This document shows positions 14,907 through 15,042 of a stretch of 15,042 nucleotides of DNA, piece after piece; positions within the stretch are counted from its first letter, which is position 1; every line of letters begins with the position of its first letter. The DNA is from JBASEY01 sp049652745 (GTDB lineage: Bacteria; CSSED10-310). Position numbers and translations under genes: made by a program. Location: contig JBASEY010000056.1 of assembly GCA_049652745.1 (NCBI GenBank), positions 1-15,042 on the forward strand. Reading direction: 5' to 3'. The notes beneath the pieces were generated by a model. That model made no database searches and was not told where the DNA came from. It saw only the letters and a list, made by a program, of their open reading frames with translations.

Positions 14907-14939
14907 ATGAAACAGTCTAGTGTTTTGATTCCTAAATGA
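14907..14939 (+). pseudogene. 10-codon ORF beginning MKQSS, possible remnant or leader related to the FGE-gene start
   Basis: AAGGAGG at 14892-14898 lies 8 nt before the ATG. The spacing and first codons (MKQS) match the start of the two dockerin/FGE genes (MKQSRI), but a TGA ends the frame after MKQSSVLIPK. It may be a truncated paralogue start or a short regulatory peptide. The remaining ~100 nt show no supported gene. Confidence 0.3.
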
Positions 14940-15042
14940 TATATCAATGGTGTTGACCTGTTATCGATACATCTTCAGGTTGGTATTTCCACCTGAATAT
15001 GATGGGTTCTGCGTTAAGATCATCCAAATACGTCATGATCCG

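Noticed and set aside
14944..15042. Open frames running off the right edge on both strands (about 32 codons each)
   Set aside because: No RBS on the plus strand, the minus frame has no visible start within the window, and neither product is recognisable.

Overview
The window looks like part of the chromosome of an uncultured, probably Gram-negative bacterium from a poorly sampled phylum. Signs of this are secreted proteins joined by long Thr-Pro linkers, type I dockerin-like modules on FGE-sulfatase-fold proteins, long intergenic regions full of heptamer-type repeats, and purine-rich GAGGAGG ribosome binding sites. I cannot name the lineage from sequence alone. No rRNA, tRNA, CRISPR array or recognisable transposase was seen.

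Left part, 1-4894 (+ strand): three tandem paralogues end in a formylglycine-generating-enzyme-like (FGE-sulfatase/SUMF1, C-type-lectin-like) domain. The first (26-1390) has an uncertain or broken 5' end and carries part of a beta-sandwich domain in place of a signal peptide. The second (1962-3251) and third (3552-4763) have a signal peptide, a dockerin-like calcium-binding module, a Thr/Pro-rich linker (short in the third) and the FGE-like domain. They sit in a repeated cassette: 171 bp upstream with promoter and RBS, the gene, then about 131 bp downstream. The last ~114 bp of each gene resemble the variable region (VR) of diversity-generating retroelement (DGR) targets. Substitutions cluster in the first two positions of codons that fit an AAC/AAT/AAG template, and two hairpins follow at a fixed distance. 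No reverse transcriptase or template repeat is in the window, so these would be remote (trans) or orphan targets.

Middle, about 4895-6746: an AT-rich island holding a Fic-family protein with an N-terminal BRO/antirepressor-like region on the - strand, preceded by a tiny ORF. It is flanked by copies of a composite intergenic repeat: GGGAC tandem, a ~106-bp GATTA hairpin element, CAATATC heptamers, AAACCAG heptamers. A third copy interrupts the downstream arm of the first FGE gene.

Right part, 6747-14408 (- strand): three tandem paralogues of about 820-835 aa, probably co-transcribed from a promoter near 14633-14661. Each has a signal peptide, propeller-like repeats, two InlB-like repeats, a cysteine-containing beta domain, a 48-bp-unit Thr-Pro minisatellite linker (4, 4 and 3 units) and a conserved C-terminal beta-sandwich. 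They are mosaics of one another, which suggests gene conversion. The end of the window (14827-15042) has a promoter, a strong RBS and a 10-codon ORF whose start matches the leader of the FGE genes, perhaps a remnant.

Taken together the region is a cell-surface or secreted-protein locus built by tandem duplication. Its diversity seems to come from three sources: possible DGR mutagenesis of binding loops, linker length variation and recombination among paralogues.
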